Positions 33,616-43,151 of a stretch of 64,000 bases of DNA are shown here, piece by piece. Made by a program: the position numbers and the translations under genes. Each line of letters starts with the position of its first letter. The stretch's first letter is position 1. Below the pieces are notes generated by a model that was given only the letters and a program-made list of their open reading frames with translations, did not search any database and was not told the DNA's origin. Source of the DNA: Levilactobacillus enshiensis (GTDB taxonomy: Bacteria > Bacillota > Bacilli > Lactobacillales > Lactobacillaceae); the NCBI RefSeq assembly GCF_007115095.1, contig NZ_SULH01000004.1, positions 1 through 64,000 on the forward strand, in the 5' to 3' direction.

Positions 33616-33640
33616 TATACTAAACTTGATATTTATCAAG
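33616..33640 (+). promoter_or_regulatory. Promoter -10 and FNR-type box of the Crp/Fnr gene
   Basis: TATACT (33616-33621) is followed five bases later by TTGAT-ATTT-ATCAA (33626-33639), placing a perfect FNR-type site at the transcription start, as expected for autorepression. Confidence 0.65.
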
Positions 33641-33656
33641 AAAGGGGGGCCGCATC

Positions 33657-34307
33657 ATGACCCATTCGCCAATTAAATGTGTGCAGTCTGCCGCGATTTT
33701 CCGGGAACTGGACGCCACCGCCATTCAGGAGTTAGCTCGTATTTCCGTGCATCAGCAGCCGGTGAAAAAGGGAACGTTACTCTACGACCCGATGCAGCCA
33801 TTGGACCGCATGCTGATCATTGATCAGGGATGCGTGAAGGTCTACCAGCTCAACGAAAATGGTAAGGAGAAGGTCTTGTACATGTTGCGAAGTGGAGCAA
33901 TCGACAGCGAGGCGGCGTTGTTCACTCACCGCAACCACGCCAACTACGCGGAGGCCGTCACGGATGCCCGAGTCTGTTCAATCGGTCGGGATGACTTCCA
34001 ACGGTTGTTGCATACGTACCCCAAGATTGCCTTTAACCTACTGAACCTGCTGGGGGACCGGTTAACGGCCTTGGAATCTGTGAGTGCCCTGACTGGTAAT
34101 TTGAAATCAAAGAACCGGGTCCTGGCGTATCTGCAACAGATTGGTCGCGAACGCCATGCTAGTGAGTTTGAATTGCCCGTGAAGAAGAAGGAACTCGCCA
34201 GCTTCTTGGGAATTACACCGGAGACATTGAGCCGCCAGTTGGCTCAGCTGGCAGCGGACGGGTTGTTGGCAATCGATGGAAAGATGATTACGCTACTAGA
34301 AGTCTAA
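33657..34307 (+). CDS. flp: Crp/Fnr-family regulator, FLP type
   Basis: A 216-residue regulator. The cyclic-nucleotide-like beta-roll (about 14-115) lacks a clear nucleotide site. A dimer helix (about 120-145) precedes the winged helix-turn-helix (170-216). The recognition helix ITPETLSRQL has E189, S192 and R193, the same E-x-x-S-R used by FNR to read TTGAT. Cysteines C8 and C107 fall where the Lactobacillus casei FLP protein has the redox pair Cys5/Cys102, and no iron-sulfur cluster motif is seen. It is thus a likely thiol-based redox sensor. The symbol is by family resemblance. Confidence 0.85.
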   Translation: MTHSPIKCVQSAAIFRELDATAIQELARISVHQQPVKKGTLLYDPMQPLDRMLIIDQGCVKVYQLNENGKEKVLYMLRSGAIDSEAALFTHRNHANYAEAVTDARVCSIGRDDFQRLLHTYPKIAFNLLNLLGDRLTALESVSALTGNLKSKNRVLAYLQQIGRERHASEFELPVKKKELASFLGITPETLSRQLAQLAADGLLAIDGKMITLLEV

Positions 34308-34312
34308 ATGAG

Positions 34313-34343
34313 TGCACTGCTGGATGGCCGGCAGTGCTTTTTT
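34313..34343 (+). terminator. Terminator after FLP-type gene
   Basis: GCACTGC pairs with GCAGTGC (extended by GG/CC near the loop) and is followed by T6. Confidence 0.8.
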
Positions 34344-34414
34344 CGTGGTCAGTTCGTTAGTTTAAGTAGAAAGACCAGCGAAAGAATCTTGTAAATTAAA
34401 AAACGATGAGAAAA

Positions 34415-34426
34415 TTATGATATAAT
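34415..34426 (+). promoter_or_regulatory. Extended -10 promoter for MFS operon
   Basis: TGATATAAT (34418-34426) is an extended -10. No matching -35 is seen at the usual distance. Confidence 0.5.
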
Positions 34427-34464
34427 ACGCTTAATTCAGCCGTTTCAGATAGCGAGGGTTCCCC

Positions 34465-35670
34465 ATGACAGCGACCAATACACCAACGATTCGCCAGCTT
34501 CTAGCTGGCCGGATACTCACCAACATTGGCGACAGCCTGATTTACATGTCTGTGCTGTGGTACTTTAATACGCGCTATCAGTCGGCGTTGTTCGTCACGG
34601 CGGTCTTTGTTATCACGTCTGGGGTGGACGCCCTCTCATTTTTGCTGGGACCCATTTTAGACCGGGTGCGCGTGAAACGTGTGTTAGTGGGCGCAACCGC
34701 CAGTCAGATCATTTTAGCGCTAGTGCTGGTTAGTGGCATGGCGCTAAGACTAAATGGTGGCTTTCTAGGAGTCTTTCTGCTGGTTTTTCTCCTGCTGTCG
34801 ACCGTTAGCTCCGCGCTGATCTACCCGACAGAGGACAAGCTCCTGCCACTACTTGCCAATGGCGCCGACCTCCTCCACGTCAACGGCCTGTTTCAAATGA
34901 GCTATCAGGTGTTGGACCTAATGCTTAACGGTGCCGTGCTGGGTCTCCTATCGTTTCTGTCCGTACAACAGACGCTCCTATTGGCAGTGCCAGTCTTTGG
35001 TGTCGCGCTATTAGTCTTTAAGCTGTTACGGCTCAGACCGGCCGGTTCGCCAACAACGGTCGAAGAACCCTATGGCCGGTCGCTAAGAGTTGGCTGGCAA
35101 ACGCTCGCGCGGCACCCCTTCATGTTAAAGGTCTTGATTCCATTTGCGACACTCAACCTGTTCTATGGGGCCGCTGATGCCGCTTTGCCGCGGTTCGCGC
35201 GTGTTTACTTGAGCGGTCAGGCGTGGGGCTACGGGGCGCTACTGACCGGCATCTCTGTGGGGGGATTAGTGGGCGCGTTATTGGTGCAAAAATTGACGCT
35301 TACTGGTAACCAGTTGATGACCTTTGCGGGTGGTTGCCTGATTCTAGGCGGTGGTTGTCGGTTACTATTAACCGTCAGTCGGCAGGGCGTTGTGGCGGTC
35401 TTCCTGATTTCGATGAGTGCGCTGTTCGTCAGCATGATGAATATCAATTTCATTGCCTACGTTCAGTCGGCCTTTCCCGCCGCGGTCTTGGGGCGCATCT
35501 CGACCATCAATGAGAGTTTGATTTCCGCCATGATTCCGATCGGTTCAGTGCTCGGTGGGGTGATGGTCACCCACTGGGCGGTCATTTGGCCGCAACTGAT
35601 TTATGGGGGTGCCACGGTTCTGAACGGGCTGTACTTTTTAGCCGTTATCCGTCGCACCACCTTCGTGTAA
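34465..35670 (+). CDS. MFS transporter
   Basis: A 401-residue major facilitator with about 12 membrane segments. The first-loop motif is degenerate (LGPILDRVRVKRVLVGA, a D-R-x-R-x-K-R variant). It resembles the MdrT/enterobactin-exporter-like group of small drug exporters. ATG 34465 is preceded by GAGGG. The gene ends 16 bases before a second MFS gene in the same direction, suggesting a two-carrier operon possibly acting as a heterodimer. Substrate unknown. Confidence 0.82.
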   Translation: MTATNTPTIRQLLAGRILTNIGDSLIYMSVLWYFNTRYQSALFVTAVFVITSGVDALSFLLGPILDRVRVKRVLVGATASQIILALVLVSGMALRLNGGFLGVFLLVFLLLSTVSSALIYPTEDKLLPLLANGADLLHVNGLFQMSYQVLDLMLNGAVLGLLSFLSVQQTLLLAVPVFGVALLVFKLLRLRPAGSPTTVEEPYGRSLRVGWQTLARHPFMLKVLIPFATLNLFYGAADAALPRFARVYLSGQAWGYGALLTGISVGGLVGALLVQKLTLTGNQLMTFAGGCLILGGGCRLLLTVSRQGVVAVFLISMSALFVSMMNINFIAYVQSAFPAAVLGRISTINESLISAMIPIGSVLGGVMVTHWAVIWPQLIYGGATVLNGLYFLAVIRRTTFV

Positions 35671-35686
35671 AGAGGAGCTGACCGGG

Positions 35687-36943
35687 ATGACGGTCTTTCT
35701 ACACAACAGACGCTATCGCATACTGACGCTGGCCTCGTTTATCAGTATGCTGGGGTCGACGCTATTCAATATTGTTTTCGTGATTTATGCCCGGGGGATG
35801 TCTAACGCCAAGTTGGCCGTTAGTATTGCTTCCATCGTGGCAACACTGCCCTTCTTGTTAGATATCATTGCGGGGTACTTGGCGGACGAGACGAACCATC
35901 ATTTTCACAGTATGATGGTCGTTAAATGCGGTCAAGCGGCGTTATTTTTAGGCCTCAGTGGGTTGATTGCCTTTCATCCCAGCTGGTGGGTGTTTACCTT
36001 CCTGCTACTCATCAACATCGTTAGCGACTTTGCTGGGAGTTACAGTTCGTTTGTGTCTCTTGCCGTGATCAAAGACGTGGTGACGGCGGACGATTTGGCC
36101 GAAGCGCGGGGCTTTGAAAGTGGGGTGGGGTCCACGATTAGTCTAGTCGGTGGGCTAGCCGGGGCTGGGTTGATTGCGGCCTTGCACTACAACTACGTGC
36201 TGTTTGGCCTGCTCAACGCGGCCTCATTTATCGTAGCCTTCCTGATTTTGTGGGGTGCGCGGCAGCATTTTCGCCAGATAAAGAGTAGCCAATTTCAGCA
36301 GCACGTGGCCTTTTTGGGGGTTCGCGGTGAGATTCGTCACTTCTTTACGACCAGTATGAAAAATTTAAAACTGCTAAAGACGTTTTCGACCGTTACCGGG
36401 TTCATGGTGGCCTTCTCCATTGTCAACTTCATTGGTTCCGGCCAGAGTACGCTGCTGAACCTGTCCTATATTCAAGAAAAAAAGCTGCTGTTTGGCAACT
36501 TCGGGTACACCGTGGCGCTGATCGATTTGGTGGAATCGGTAGGGATGATCCTGGGGTCATTCACGCCGATGAAACGCGTGGCCTGGCTGTCGATTCCGGC
36601 AAACCTATCGCTGGTGATCGGCGTGAGTGGCGTCATCAGCGCCAATCTGTTGTGGTTACAGAGCCGCGAAATCTTAGTGGCTTGCATTTTGGTAAATGGG
36701 GTGTTGATCGGTCTGCTCAATCCACGGATTCAGGCCGAAATGATAACGGAACTACCGGAGGAGTCAATTGGGTCGATTCTAAGCGTGTTCTACACGGTGA
36801 TTCAATTGACTGTTCCGGGCGGCGCGATTGTTTTTGCTTTTCTCGCGAACGGCTGGACGATAGCAATTGCGTGGCTTGGTCTGGTGGTTGCTATCGGGGG
36901 TGGTTTGCTGTACGCCGAAATTTTGCGACGCCGACTGGGTTAG
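35687..36943 (+). CDS. MFS transporter
   Basis: A 418-residue facilitator with about 12 membrane segments, starting YRILTLASFISMLGSTLFNIVFVIYAR, typical of the MFS_3-like exporters. The loop after segment 2 (LADETNHHFHSMMVVKCGQ) is a weak motif A. ATG 35687 follows AGAGGAG. It is translationally close to the preceding MFS gene. Substrate unknown. Confidence 0.82.
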   Translation: MTVFLHNRRYRILTLASFISMLGSTLFNIVFVIYARGMSNAKLAVSIASIVATLPFLLDIIAGYLADETNHHFHSMMVVKCGQAALFLGLSGLIAFHPSWWVFTFLLLINIVSDFAGSYSSFVSLAVIKDVVTADDLAEARGFESGVGSTISLVGGLAGAGLIAALHYNYVLFGLLNAASFIVAFLILWGARQHFRQIKSSQFQQHVAFLGVRGEIRHFFTTSMKNLKLLKTFSTVTGFMVAFSIVNFIGSGQSTLLNLSYIQEKKLLFGNFGYTVALIDLVESVGMILGSFTPMKRVAWLSIPANLSLVIGVSGVISANLLWLQSREILVACILVNGVLIGLLNPRIQAEMITELPEESIGSILSVFYTVIQLTVPGGAIVFAFLANGWTIAIAWLGLVVAIGGGLLYAEILRRRLG

Positions 36944-37036
36944 TTAGCCCACAATCAAAACAAAGTGGTGAGGCAGCCCTTTCGCTGCGGGGTAGGTATA
37001 CTGAGACTACTTTTAGGCGAGAAGGGGGCTAACGCG

Positions 37037-37474
37037 ATGGGGCGTAAGCAATCTTTGCTACAAACGTTAGTGACGATCACACCGAGCTTCACGCGGTGGA
37101 CGAACTACGAAATCACTTACATTGTGGGGTTACCGGCGTACCTTAGTTTGATCATTCTGAACTGCCGGTTCATTGTTGGCCGGTTTCTGTTCAATTGGGA
37201 CGCCACATCGTGGTATTTTACGGTGAGTTTCTTCCTGTTTTTACCGTTAGTCCGCATCCTGTTGGCCAAGTGGAATCAAACGCTGGCGTTTCAGTTCGAC
37301 AAGCCGGCTCAACGGCGGCGGGCGTCTTACTTTAACTTGGTTCCGAGTGCCACATGGGACCCCGGTAGCCGGTTGAGCGTAGGCATCCTCTTAATGGCGG
37401 TTGGTATCGTGTTGGCACCGATTCTGCTGGTCGGGTTGGGCGGCGTGTATGGTCTCCTGAAGGTGTTCGCGTGA
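37037..37474 (+). CDS. Unknown membrane protein
   Basis: A 145-residue protein with about three hydrophobic segments (about 27-45, 60-78, 115-140) separated by a basic loop, QRRRASYFNLVPSA. ATG 37037 after AGAAGGGGG is chosen over the upstream in-frame ATG at 36965, which lies in a region overlapping putative regulatory DNA. It may belong to the MFS operon (94-base gap). No family recognised. Confidence 0.65.
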   Translation: MGRKQSLLQTLVTITPSFTRWTNYEITYIVGLPAYLSLIILNCRFIVGRFLFNWDATSWYFTVSFFLFLPLVRILLAKWNQTLAFQFDKPAQRRRASYFNLVPSATWDPGSRLSVGILLMAVGIVLAPILLVGLGGVYGLLKVFA

Positions 37475-37582
37475 ATTAACGAGGTGGACATTGGGGACTG
37501 TGGTCGTAAGCAGGGACTGTTTGGCGGAAATTAACGACTGTCAAGCAATCTTGCTTCGTGGTAATCGGGCATTATGGGCATT

Positions 37583-37630
37583 AAAAAACCACCGGCCACA
37601 TCTTCGTTGGTAAGATGTGGCCGGTGGTTT
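37583..37630 (-). terminator. Strong hairpin between convergent genes
   Basis: AAACCACCGGCCACATCTT (37586-37604) has an exact 19-base complement ending at 37630. The minus strand then runs into TTTTTT, so it mainly ends the minus-strand carrier gene; the plus side has only TTT. Confidence 0.85.
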
Positions 37631-37772
37631 GTGATTCGTGAGTGCAGTATAGCATCAATTAAAGATTGTGGGTAGAAAAAGGGTGACATCACGGGTGAAA
37701 TAACGGCAATTTTTAAGTGGCCGACTAAAAGTGAGCGTCATTTTTGACATTGTGACCGTTATACGGACGGAA

Positions 37773-39125
37773 TTAATTGGTGTCGTTAGCCACATCGCTA
37801 GTCTTGGGTTCGTGCCAAATATTACCCAGCGAAATACCCAGTGAAATCAGCACTAACGGCCAACTCATGGTGAACGTATACAGCCAGAAGTTTCCGGCAT
37901 CGCTAGGTTTAAAGAAGTCCAGAATGTGCGTCTGGGTCACGGCACTGACAGCGACTAGCAAGCCGAACATCGCCAGTTGGCAGAGCAGCCCACCATACGT
38001 GGAGAACCGGTACTTATTGATGATGGCGGTGTCGCTGTCAATTTCTGCGGCGCCATAGAGTGTTTGATTAATGGTCGGGTTGTCGTAGCCCACATACAGC
38101 GTGATCAACAGGAGGCCAACCAGGTAGCTGCCGACCCACGGAATCAATAGGAGCACGTGACCGGCCACCAGACTAATTTGACTGAGGCGTAGAGCGCGAC
38201 CTTCATCGTGTTTGCCCAATGCTTGGAAGACCGGGTAGCCCGTTTCAAAGCCAATCAGGTAAGCGGCAAAGACGGCGTACATGCCACCACTGCCCAGATA
38301 GAAATAGGCGAAAAAACTGTTGAACAGGAGGACCAGACTGACCAGAAAGCCCCGGTTCAGGAGGCGGACCTTATAGTTGGGCAGGACGTGGCGGTCGCTA
38401 TAGAGCTCGATGGCCAGGATGACCAGGGCCACGCCAATAATGGTCAGAACGATGCCGCTGGGGATGTTGACGTTTGCTTTGCGTAACGTGGTCAGCACCG
38501 CGATGACCGCAAACCCGATCAGGGATAAGATCCAACGCCAAGTCTGCGTGATGCCGTGCAAGTGGTGCGGTCGATTCTGATAGAAATCATTGGTAAAGTT
38601 GTCCAGTAACAGGCCGCCGGGCACCGCAGCGAGGTAGAGCAGGGCTAACAGAACAAAGGTCAGCGTGTAGCTTAGCTTTGCCAGCAGGTCGACACCGATC
38701 ACCAGCGCCAAGCCGACAAAGATCACCCAATACAAGCGCTTCATCCGAAATTCAGTGGTCGCGCTCAGATGAAGCTTGACCGTCAAAAAGTATGGCCAGA
38801 TAGTAGCGGCACTGTACCCCCAGAGAAAACTCCCGAGGATGAGCCAGCCGACATCGGTGGTCAACGCAAAGGTCAGACTCCCCAGAGCTCCGAACACCAG
38901 ACTCAAAAGCAGGTACGTTGTCGATTTCAGATTAAGTCGTTTGGTGTAAAAAATACTGGCGGCACGCGAAATGTAGAAAGCCACCAGGGCAATCAAAAAC
39001 GTTTCACTGTGGGTGGTCTGATACTTCGTTAGAATCAGCACGTAGGGCAACATGATGCCGATGTTGGCTAAAAAATTCAGGGTACCCACGGAAAAGTCGA
39101 TGCCGCTTTGTTTCAATCGGTCCAC
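37773..39125 (-). CDS. MFS-like multi-pass membrane protein
   Basis: A 450-residue protein with about 12 hydrophobic segments, beginning MDRLKQSGIDFSVGTLNFLANIGIMLPY. The general MFS architecture is apparent, but motif A is not clear and the transport group could not be identified. ATG 39125 lacks a strong ribosome site (GAGGAGATGATTAGG lies upstream). It is monocistronic and convergent with the preceding cluster. Confidence 0.65.
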   Translation of the reverse strand: MDRLKQSGIDFSVGTLNFLANIGIMLPYVLILTKYQTTHSETFLIALVAFYISRAASIFYTKRLNLKSTTYLLLSLVFGALGSLTFALTTDVGWLILGSFLWGYSAATIWPYFLTVKLHLSATTEFRMKRLYWVIFVGLALVIGVDLLAKLSYTLTFVLLALLYLAAVPGGLLLDNFTNDFYQNRPHHLHGITQTWRWILSLIGFAVIAVLTTLRKANVNIPSGIVLTIIGVALVILAIELYSDRHVLPNYKVRLLNRGFLVSLVLLFNSFFAYFYLGSGGMYAVFAAYLIGFETGYPVFQALGKHDEGRALRLSQISLVAGHVLLLIPWVGSYLVGLLLITLYVGYDNPTINQTLYGAAEIDSDTAIINKYRFSTYGGLLCQLAMFGLLVAVSAVTQTHILDFFKPSDAGNFWLYTFTMSWPLVLISLGISLGNIWHEPKTSDVANDTN

Positions 39126-39384
39126 CTAATCATCTCCTCTGTGAATCATTTGTACTAGTATAGCAAAGATTGAGCGGGATGACTGAAAGTTGACTAAGAT
39201 ACGGCCTGAGAAGTGGTCGATGCTCGTTAAGCAGGCCACTTGGAAAATCCGATGGTGGAATTGGAATCAGTAACGGTTGTGTAACGGCTTAACCATGTTT
39301 ACGCTGGCTGGCCGCTAAAGTAAGGGGGGAAAACTAATCCAATCGGGGAGTGCCATACAGTGGCGTTACTAGAGAAAAAGTCAA
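39126..39384. other. Intergenic region
   Basis: About 260 bases. The patch AAGCAGGCCACTTGGAAAATCC (39217-39240 region) resembles 292-315 of the left-hand repeat (AAGCAGATCACTTGAAAAATCC, split here only for comparison of halves). No promoter or gene is called. Confidence 0.3.
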
Positions 39385-39438
39385 AAAAACAGCCGGTGAA
39401 TGTCCAATCAGGACGCCACCGGCTGTTTTAAGCTTTTT
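39385..39438 (-). terminator. Terminator, probably of the opuC operon
   Basis: AAAACAGCCGGTG pairs with CACCGGCTGTTTT. The minus-strand side continues into TTTTTTT. It lies about 280 bases beyond the last opuC gene with a structured repeat between. Confidence 0.75.
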
Positions 39439-39529
39439 TGGTAATAAAGAAAACATAATTAAATGACGACAGATATAACATGAGTCACAAGTTGTCGTGG
39501 AACGCTGGGTTAAGCCGCTAGTCGTAGGT

Positions 39530-39712
39530 AGTTAGGAACGGAACCCGGTGTCGGTGGTGTTGGCTGACGTTTTGAGTCAGCTTACAGCACGGGACGTTTT
39601 GGAAACTCGTGATTTCCGAGGTTCCAAAACGAGCTTCAAGACCGCTCCACAGGCTTGAAGCGGTCCCCACGGGGTGGAGTTTCTAACTACCGAAGACGGT
39701 GTTCAGGATAAC
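39530..39712. repeat. Structured intergenic repeat module
   Basis: This aligns with 735-920 of the left-hand repeat: shared blocks GGTGTT, CAGCTTACAGCACGGG, TTTGGA, and GTCCCCAC near the end. Its stems differ from the other copy but still pair: GCTGAC/GTCAGC here versus GCTGGC/GCCAGC there, and CTCG/CGAG versus CACG/CGTG. It lies directly behind opuCD. Confidence 0.65.
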
Positions 39713-39716
39713 CACA

Positions 39717-40379
39717 TCAGTTCTCCGAAGACGTCTTGGGGGTCAGGCGCTTTTCGATGAAGGAGAGGACCAAGTCAGTAATAATCGCCATCAGCGCCGT
39801 TGGCAAGGCACCAGCTAGGATGATTGCACCACCATTCGTGGCGTTGGTGCCCCGAATGATAATGTCTCCTAGACCACCGGACCCGATGAACGAGCCAATC
39901 ACGGTAATCCCAATACCAATGACCAGTGCGTTCCGAATCCCGGCGATGATCACAGAGAGTGACAGGGGAATCCGAATCGTCATCATGACCTGCCAACGGG
40001 TCATCCCCATTCCTTTACCAGCGTCCAGAACGTCCGGATCGACGCTGAGCATGCCAGTGTAGGTGTTCTTAATGATCGGTAACAGCGAGTACAGGAAGAC
40101 GGTGACCACCACGGTCGTTTGCCCGAGTCCCAGTCCCAGCATCAGAATGGACAGCATCGCCAGAGATGGCACTGTCTGAATCACGTTGGCCGCGCCAATA
40201 ATGACGGGTGACAGGCGCCGGTACTGGGAAATCCAGATGCCCAGCGGAATGCCGACGATGGCTCCTAGGAGCACCCCGTAGATGGAGACGAGGAACGTTT
40301 GGTTAAATTGACTCAGCACGTACATCCCGTTGTGGGAGAAGTAGTAGATTAGTTGACTCCATAAGCCTAAGTCTTTCAC
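39717..40379 (-). CDS. opuCD: Osmolyte ABC transporter permease
   Basis: A 220-residue membrane permease of the OpuC/ProW type for glycine betaine, carnitine or choline uptake. About six segments. The ATPase-contact motif DAGKGMGMTRWQVMMTIRIPLS is intact. It is the last gene of the operon, starting two bases after the binding-protein gene stop. Symbols follow operon order and family. Confidence 0.88.
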   Translation of the reverse strand: MKDLGLWSQLIYYFSHNGMYVLSQFNQTFLVSIYGVLLGAIVGIPLGIWISQYRRLSPVIIGAANVIQTVPSLAMLSILMLGLGLGQTTVVVTVFLYSLLPIIKNTYTGMLSVDPDVLDAGKGMGMTRWQVMMTIRIPLSLSVIIAGIRNALVIGIGITVIGSFIGSGGLGDIIIRGTNATNGGAIILAGALPTALMAIITDLVLSFIEKRLTPKTSSEN

Positions 40380-40380
40380 G

Positions 40381-41310
40381 TTACTTTCCCCCTTCGAAAT
40401 AGTGGTGTTGCTTCAAGAAATTCGTCGCGACCGTCTGTGGTTCTTCAAGTTGGTCGTCGACTTGGTAGTTTAAGTGTTGCATGGTCTTCAGTGAAATCTT
40501 ACCGACCAGCCGATTCAAGACGCCTTTTAACTCAGGATGCTGTTTCAAAATGGCATCCGTCGCGACCGGGCTGGCATCGTATGGTGGGAAGAAGTTCTTG
40601 TCGTCTTGGAGCAACTGCAGATGGTAGCTCCCGACCCGACCGTCCGTGGAATAGCCTAAAATGGCATCCATCTTATCGGCGGCTAAGGCATCGTAGAGCA
40701 ACCCCGTTTGCATCGGCAAGACCTTGCCAAAGCTATAGCCGTACATCTTCTGGAAGGCGGGATAGCCGTCTCCTTGCCGGTTTTGCCAAATTTGGTCGAT
40801 ACCAACGGTCATGTTGGGTGCCAACTTTTGTAAGTCGCTGACGGTCTTTAAATGGTGCTTCTTCGCGTAGCTTTGCTTGACCATCCACGCGTAGGTGTCA
40901 GCGAACCCGTAGGACTTGAAGTAAGTCATCTGGTAGCGTTTCTCAAACTCGCGGGTGACGGTCGTGTTGACCTTGGCCGGGTCCCGTTCAAATTTTTCGT
41001 TTAAGATGGTGGTCAGGTCGGTCCCGTTGAATCGAATGGAACTGATATCCGCGTTGTTGTTCTTGAGGGCGTTGAAGCTGACATTTCCAGACCCTAAGTT
41101 GTTAATGATCGACGTGTGTAAGTTTGTATAGTGACCGATCATACCAGCGATCATGTAAGCCATGATCTGTTGCTCGGTCGTGTTCTGTGAGGCAATCCGG
41201 ACGTTGTTATTGCCGGCGCCAGCTAAGCCTGGCAGGGCGCACCCACCTAAAGGCAGGAGGACGACGGCGACTAGAAATGCGGCGAGCCAGTTGCGTAATT
41301 TTTTTCGCAT
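40381..41310 (-). CDS. opuCC: Osmolyte-binding lipoprotein
   Basis: A 309-residue solute-binding protein. The signal peptide ends in a lipobox, LLPLGGCALPG, making it a lipoprotein on the outer face of the membrane. The body has the OpuAC/ProX type II fold, with sites such as VRIASQNTTEQQIMAYM and GYSTDGRVGSYHLQLL. It delivers betaine-type osmoprotectants to the OpuC permeases. ATG 41310 follows GGAGG. Confidence 0.9.
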   Translation of the reverse strand: MRKKLRNWLAAFLVAVVLLPLGGCALPGLAGAGNNNVRIASQNTTEQQIMAYMIAGMIGHYTNLHTSIINNLGSGNVSFNALKNNNADISSIRFNGTDLTTILNEKFERDPAKVNTTVTREFEKRYQMTYFKSYGFADTYAWMVKQSYAKKHHLKTVSDLQKLAPNMTVGIDQIWQNRQGDGYPAFQKMYGYSFGKVLPMQTGLLYDALAADKMDAILGYSTDGRVGSYHLQLLQDDKNFFPPYDASPVATDAILKQHPELKGVLNRLVGKISLKTMQHLNYQVDDQLEEPQTVATNFLKQHHYFEGGK

Positions 41311-41322
41311 AAATCGAACCTC

Positions 41323-41949
41323 CTATCGTAAAGGTCGTGGCGTGACGGCCCGTTCCACTTTACCCAGCAAATAGTCGATCAGCAGGGCTAAGAGAATCAC
41401 GGGAATCGAGCCGCCGAGAATCAGGTCGGACCGGTAGAGGTTTAAACCGTTAAAGATAAAGTCCCCTAGGCCACCAGCACCGATGTAAGACGCCAGCGTG
41501 GCCCAAGCAATCACGTAGGTTGCGGACAGCCGGATACCGGCCATGATGACGGGCGCGGCCAGTGGAATCTCGGCGCGGACCATCATTTGCCACCAGGTCA
41601 TCCCCATCCCCTTGGCTGCGTCACGCACAGTTGGTGAGACGCCCTGCATCCCAAGATACGTGTTGCGCAGGATGGGCAGGAGGGAGTAGATGAAGAGGGC
41701 GACGATGGCGGGGGTGGAGCCGATCCCGAAAATCGGAATCATCATCGCCAGTAATGCCATCGCGGGGATCGTTTGTAGGACCCCGGCGAGCGTGATCACG
41801 AAGTTGGCGCCGTGTTTCATGCGGGTCAACAGAATTCCTAACGGCACGGCCACGATGACCCCAAGGGCCAGTGCGGCGGCCGAGATGTATAAATGTTGGC
41901 CGGTCTTGGCAACGAGTTGCCAGCCGTATGTGGCTAAGAAATGGGTCAT
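41323..41949 (-). CDS. opuCB: Osmolyte ABC transporter permease
   Basis: A 208-residue permease paralogous to the one at 39717. [23 protein letters not shown] is the EAA-type loop that contacts OpuCA. It overlaps the opuCA stop by four bases (ATGA), so the two are translationally coupled. With opuCD it forms a heterodimeric channel. Confidence 0.9.
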   Translation of the reverse strand: MTHFLATYGWQLVAKTGQHLYISAAALALGVIVAVPLGILLTRMKHGANFVITLAGVLQTIPAMALLAMMIPIFGIGSTPAIVALFIYSLLPILRNTYLGMQGVSPTVRDAAKGMGMTWWQMMVRAEIPLAAPVIMAGIRLSATYVIAWATLASYIGAGGLGDFIFNGLNLYRSDLILGGSIPVILLALLIDYLLGKVERAVTPRPLR

Positions 41950-43151
41950 TGGGCGGTGTCGCCTCCTTCATGGTTGGCGGCGGCGTGAATGTCGGCGTTG
42001 ATCGGTGAGGCGGGCTCTTCATTGGCTTCTGGTGCACCACGAAGCGCGTCGTACACGATGTCGACTAAGGCCGTTCTGGTAACGATACCGACCAAGTGTT
42101 TCTTGGCGTCGACCACGGGAACGTTTTTAACCCCCTGTTTCAGAATCCGGTCGACCGTGTCCCCAATCAGGGAGTTGGCCTGCACGTAGAAGACTTTCCG
42201 GTTGGTGAAGCGACTGATGAGCGTCGTGCCATCCGTAATCCGGTTGATGTCGTCCAAGTCAACGAAGCCTTCGAGGACGCCATTGTCATCGGTGACCAGC
42301 AGTGTATCAACTCGCCGGTCATGCATCAGGTCGATGGCATCGTCTAACGTCTTGTCTGGCGTGATGGACACGGGCGTCTTCAACATGATCTGGCTAACCG
42401 TTAAGATGTTGGGTTGGGCCCGAATCAGCCGTTCCTCACCAATGAGGTTGGTGACGAATTCGTTGGCTGGGTGACGCAGAATATTTTCGGGGGTGTCGAC
42501 TTGAACCTGCTTGCCGTGGCTCATGATGACGACCCGCGTGGCGAGGTGCAGGGCTTCATCCATGTCATGGGTGACAAAGATAAAGGTCTTGCCGAGGTCT
42601 TCTTGTAAATGTTTGACCAGATCCTGCAAGGATTCCCGGGTGATGGGGTCCAAGGCACCGAAGGGTTCGTCCATCAAAATGATACGTTGGTCGGCGGCTA
42701 AGGCCCGCACGACCCCGATACGTTGCTGTTGGCCACCGGAGAGTTCGCCGGGATAGCGTTGCAGCATATCGTCTGGCAATTGGGCCAGTTCGATCATTTT
42801 GTGGGCTTGTTCGGCCCGTTTTTCCTTGGACCAGCCGAGGAGCTTAGGGACGATTTCGATGTTTTCTTGAATCGTCATGTGGGGCATCAAGCCGGTGTTT
42901 TGAATCACGTAACCGATGGAGCGCCGCAGTTTCACGGGATCCATTTTGGAAATGTCCTTGCCATCGATCTTGATGGTGCCGGAGGTCTGATTCAGCATGC
43001 GGTTGATCATCCGCATGGTCGTGGTCTTACCGGAACCAGACGTCCCGATGAAGGCGATGAATTCGCCCTTGTCGACCTCTAAGTTAAAGTCGTCGACGGC
43101 AATTTTACCATTGGGATATTCTTTGCGTAGATGTTCCATTGAAAGTAGCAT
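41946..43151 (-). CDS. opuCA: Osmolyte ABC transporter ATPase with CBS pair
   Basis: A 401-residue ATPase that powers OpuC. Walker [11 protein letters not shown], signature LSGGQQQR, Walker B ILMDEP and switch VTHDMDEA are intact. Two CBS domains follow (about 255-375), which in OpuC-type systems sense ionic strength or cyclic di-AMP. A short acidic tail follows. ATG 43151 follows AGGAGG. It is the first gene of the operon opuCA-CB-CC-CD. Induction by osmotic stress is known for the family but no operator was identified here. Confidence 0.93.
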   Translation of the reverse strand: MLLSMEHLRKEYPNGKIAVDDFNLEVDKGEFIAFIGTSGSGKTTTMRMINRMLNQTSGTIKIDGKDISKMDPVKLRRSIGYVIQNTGLMPHMTIQENIEIVPKLLGWSKEKRAEQAHKMIELAQLPDDMLQRYPGELSGGQQQRIGVVRALAADQRIILMDEPFGALDPITRESLQDLVKHLQEDLGKTFIFVTHDMDEALHLATRVVIMSHGKQVQVDTPENILRHPANEFVTNLIGEERLIRAQPNILTVSQIMLKTPVSITPDKTLDDAIDLMHDRRVDTLLVTDDNGVLEGFVDLDDINRITDGTTLISRFTNRKVFYVQANSLIGDTVDRILKQGVKNVPVVDAKKHLVGIVTRTALVDIVYDALRGAPEANEEPASPINADIHAAANHEGGDTAQ

